From Candidatus Dadabacteria bacterium (lineage in GTDB: Bacteria; Desulfobacterota_D; UBA1144; Nemesobacterales; Nemesobacteraceae), in NCBI GenBank assembly GCA_026710625.1, contig JAPOQQ010000064.1, forward strand, positions 1 through 34,189: a DNA stretch of 34,189 nucleotides, read 5' to 3'. The first letter of the stretch is position 1; each line of letters begins with the position of its first letter. The position numbers and the translations under genes were made by a program. Below the pieces are notes generated by a model. It worked only from the letters and a program-made list of their open reading frames with translations. It searched no databases and was not told where the DNA came from. Of the stretch, positions 32,072 through 34,189 are shown piece by piece.

Positions 32072-33397
32072 ATGGCAAAAGTCTCTAAAGCGGAAGCTGC
32101 AGATGCTGTCCAGAAAAAAGAGGAGCAGAAAAACGGAAACGGCAAGCTGCTCTACCTAAATGATCTCAGGGCGAAAAAGCCCTCGGACCTGATAAAGCTT
32201 AGCAGGCAGGCCGGTATTGAAGATACCGCCAGAATGGCGAAACAGGATCTTATCTATTCCCTGCTCAAGGCACAGAGTGAAAGCCATGGTTCCATAATAG
32301 CCGAGGGGGTACTTGAAATCCTGGCCGAAGGTTATGGTTTCCTAAGATCTCCCAAATACAGCTATCTGCCGAGTCCGGACGACATATACGTTTCGAAATC
32401 CCAGATAAGATCTTTCAGCCTGAAAACCGGGGATACGATAAGAGGTCTTGTGAGGCTCCCGAGAGAAGGGGAGAAGAACCTGGCCCTTCTCAAAATAGAG
32501 GAGGCAAACTACGACTCTCCCGAGGTATGCAGGCAGAGAACGCCTTTTGAGGGACTCATTCCCCTTCACCCGGAAAGGAAAATAGATCTTGAATATGAAA
32601 AAGGCGAGTTCTGCTCGAGGGTGATGAATCTTTTCGTGCCCGTGGGGAAGGGGCAGAGAGCCGTGATAGTGGCTCCTCCCCGCACCGGCAAGACCATAAT
32701 AATCCAGAGAATAGCCAATGCGATAACCGAGAATCACCCCGAAATTGAGCTTTTCGTTCTGCTCATAGACGAGCGCCCGGAGGAAGTCACCGACATGCAG
32801 AGGTCGGTCAAGGGAGAAGTCATAAGTTCGACTTTCGACGAGCCGGCCCAAAGGCACATACAGGTCGCCGACATGGTGATCGAGAAGGCTAAAAGGTATG
32901 TCGAACACGGAAAGGATGTCGTTATCCTGCTAGACAGCCTTACCAGGCTTGCAAGAGCGAGCAACACGGTGACTCCCGCAAGCGGAAAAGTACTCTCCGG
33001 AGGAATAGAGGCAAACGCTCTTCAACGACCCAAGAGATTCTTCGGGGCGGCGAGAAACACCGAGGAGGGAGGGAGCCTTACTATAATAGCTACCGCCCTT
33101 ATAGATACCGGAAGCCGCATGGACGAGGTTATCTTCGAGGAGTTTAAGGGAACGGGGAACCTGGAGGTATACCTTGACCGCCGCCTTGCGGAGAGAAGGG
33201 TGTTTCCTGCAATAGATCTTCAAAGGTCGGGAACCAGAAAGGAAGAGCTTCTTATCCCGGAGTCCGAACTTAACCGCATATGGCTTCTTAGAAAAATCCT
33301 CAATCCGATGAACACCACTGAAGCAATGGAATTTCTGCTTGACAAGCTTCGGGGAACTAAAAGCAACACGGAATTTCTGAATATGATGCACCAGTAA
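32072..33397 (+). CDS. rho: Transcription termination factor Rho
   Basis: The 441-residue Rho hexameric RNA helicase has an extra charged N-terminus of about 30 residues. The RNA-binding cold-shock-like domain follows ([38 protein letters not shown], about 79-114). The ATPase core has Walker A APPRTGKT (201-208), [28 protein letters not shown] and [13 protein letters not shown]. The secondary RNA-binding Q/R-loop regions [26 protein letters not shown] are intact. SD AAGGAG lies 9 nt before the ATG. The long upstream leader fits the autoregulated rho genes of other bacteria, though no leader peptide is identified here. Confidence 0.97.
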   Translation: MAKVSKAEAADAVQKKEEQKNGNGKLLYLNDLRAKKPSDLIKLSRQAGIEDTARMAKQDLIYSLLKAQSESHGSIIAEGVLEILAEGYGFLRSPKYSYLPSPDDIYVSKSQIRSFSLKTGDTIRGLVRLPREGEKNLALLKIEEANYDSPEVCRQRTPFEGLIPLHPERKIDLEYEKGEFCSRVMNLFVPVGKGQRAVIVAPPRTGKTIIIQRIANAITENHPEIELFVLLIDERPEEVTDMQRSVKGEVISSTFDEPAQRHIQVADMVIEKAKRYVEHGKDVVILLDSLTRLARASNTVTPASGKVLSGGIEANALQRPKRFFGAARNTEEGGSLTIIATALIDTGSRMDEVIFEEFKGTGNLEVYLDRRLAERRVFPAIDLQRSGTRKEELLIPESELNRIWLLRKILNPMNTTEAMEFLLDKLRGTKSNTEFLNMMHQ

Positions 33398-33610
33398 GAC
33401 GATCTGGTGCCTGAACCGACTCAGAAGAACCACGATACTTCCACATAAACCTTCTTTCTCTCTATCTGTGCATCCTTTACTGAGGATGATGCTCGGATAT
33501 TAAAAAGTGGAATTTTTGAAGGCAAAGATCTGTGTCGCGCTTTACAATCAGCTTGTTGTTGATTTCGAATGTACTACTTGGAAGGGAAAGGGTGGAGATC
33601 TGCCCTTTTT
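33398..33610. other. Spacer between rho and the IS5 remnant, no gene seen
   Basis: No supported coding frame. A 6-bp hairpin (CATCCT 33471-33476 with AGGATG 33483-33488) lacks a T tract and is not a convincing terminator. The missing catalytic half of the adjacent transposase is not found here in any frame. Confidence 0.4.
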
Positions 33611-34093
33611 CTATCGTTGCGTACTCTTGCCCGCGCTGGCTTTTTGCCTGACCCTACGTACTATGGGTTCAGTAATCTTGCCTTTGCTCACCGTTAATCC
33701 GCGTTCTGATAAACACTCCCCGGTAAGACGGAGCAACTCTTCGGTCATTTGATGTTTCAGTAGAAAGTGGCGGAATTTGCAGATAGTAGTCTCGTCCGGA
33801 ATCCTCTGCATTGACACCCCGGCAAAACGGCGCATGGACTCAATATCATAAAGGCTTTCTTCCATTGCCGGATCCGACAAGCCGTACCATTGCTGCATCA
33901 GATAAATTCGCAGCATAACCTTGGCCGGAATAGGTCGGCGTCCCTTACGCGACTTCGGATATTTGCTTAGTATAGGTTCAAGCAGCAGTTTCCACGGCAA
34001 TATCCCGTCCATTTTTTCAAGGAACCGCTGTTTACGGGTTACTTTCTTTTTGTTTTTGTAGGCTAAATCAGAAAAACTGGGCTTATTCGGCAT
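33611..34093 (-). pseudogene. Truncated IS5-family transposase (N-terminal DUF772 domain only)
   Basis: The 160-residue product matches the N-terminal half of IS5-group transposases: LRIYLMQQWYGLSDPAMEESLYDIESMRRFAG, then IPDETTICKFRHFLLKHQ and LLRLTGECLSERGLTVSKG. Full-length relatives then continue into the DDE catalytic core with a GTIVDATI-like motif. Here the frame diverges (GKITEPIVRRVRQKASAGKSTQR) and stops, so all three catalytic acids are missing. The ATG at 34093 has a GAGG SD 9 nt upstream; the one at 34102 is an alternative with no spacing. The upstream end may lie beyond the window, and no terminal inverted repeats could be paired. Confidence 0.75.
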
Positions 34094-34189
34094 TACCCCC
34101 ATCCTCGCTTCTCTGTAATACTATACCACAGCGACTTGATTGAGATTTATCGCATTGAGTTAGGCCTTTAAATCATAGATACTTAACCC

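Noticed and set aside
33507-33752. Short + strand open frame after rho
   Set aside because: Most of it is antisense to the IS5 transposase fragment, and no family features or SD are visible.
1-34189. tRNA, rRNA, 4.5S RNA, tmRNA or CRISPR arrays
   Set aside because: Each intergenic gap was scanned by eye for tRNA-like arms, the SRP RNA tetraloop region and regular repeats; none was found.

Overview
The window is about 34 kb of a gene-dense bacterial chromosome. It comes from a diderm (Gram-negative) bacterium: TolQ/TolR/TolA-like genes, a SPOR-domain protein and a PBP4-type carboxypeptidase are present. The order ffh-rpsP-khpA-rimM-trmD-rplS, and a TrmD carrying a second SPOUT-type RNA methyltransferase domain (in delta-proteobacteria usually a separate gene beside trmD), suggest the Desulfobacterota/Dadabacteria neighbourhood. 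That placement is inference; no rRNA is present to test it. TGA, TAA and TAG all serve as ordinary stops, and TTG starts with good Shine-Dalgarno (SD) sites are common.

Layout. 250-7000: metabolic genes in short, often convergent units: a luciferase-like flavin oxidoreductase; a PiT-family permease directly upstream of an iron-sulfur APS/PAPS reductase (probable sulfate assimilation pair); pyrE; a GT-C membrane glycosyltransferase; threonine synthase. 7125-9232: acylphosphatase, a glyoxalase II-like hydrolase, ftsB and rsmA (ksgA), all on +. 9473-11406: a two-gene RloA/RloB (AbiL-like) putative anti-phage cassette whose rloB carries an in-frame TGA just before its conserved C-terminus. 11477-16267 (-): PBP4-type carboxypeptidase, DNA polymerase I, and a PmtA/RsmA-like methyltransferase. 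16451-20690 (+): the SRP/ribosome-maturation cluster. 20687-26394 (-): CDP-alcohol phosphatidyltransferase, SPOR protein, argS, histidine phosphatase and tolA-tolR-tolQ. 26650-27096 (+): an exported protein of unknown function. 27120-30019 (-): yebC-ruvC-ruvA-ruvB. 30124-31713: a complete IS110-family element. 32072-33397 (+): rho with a long leader. 33611-34093 (-): the N-terminal half of an IS5-family transposase.

The most informative discovery is the IS110-family element. Its non-coding left end encodes a bridge RNA that can be read by eye: a closing stem, then two stem-loops, each holding a left guide, a near-identical GCGCC-ARAGA-GCGCC spacer and a right guide. All four guides match the DNA at the two ends and in the two flanks. 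This fixes the core dinucleotide as GT, the element as 1590 bp, and the pre-insertion target. Other points worth a second look are the RloB nonsense codon, the fused and active-site-divergent TrmD, the structured two-promoter rho leader, and near-leaderless promoters.
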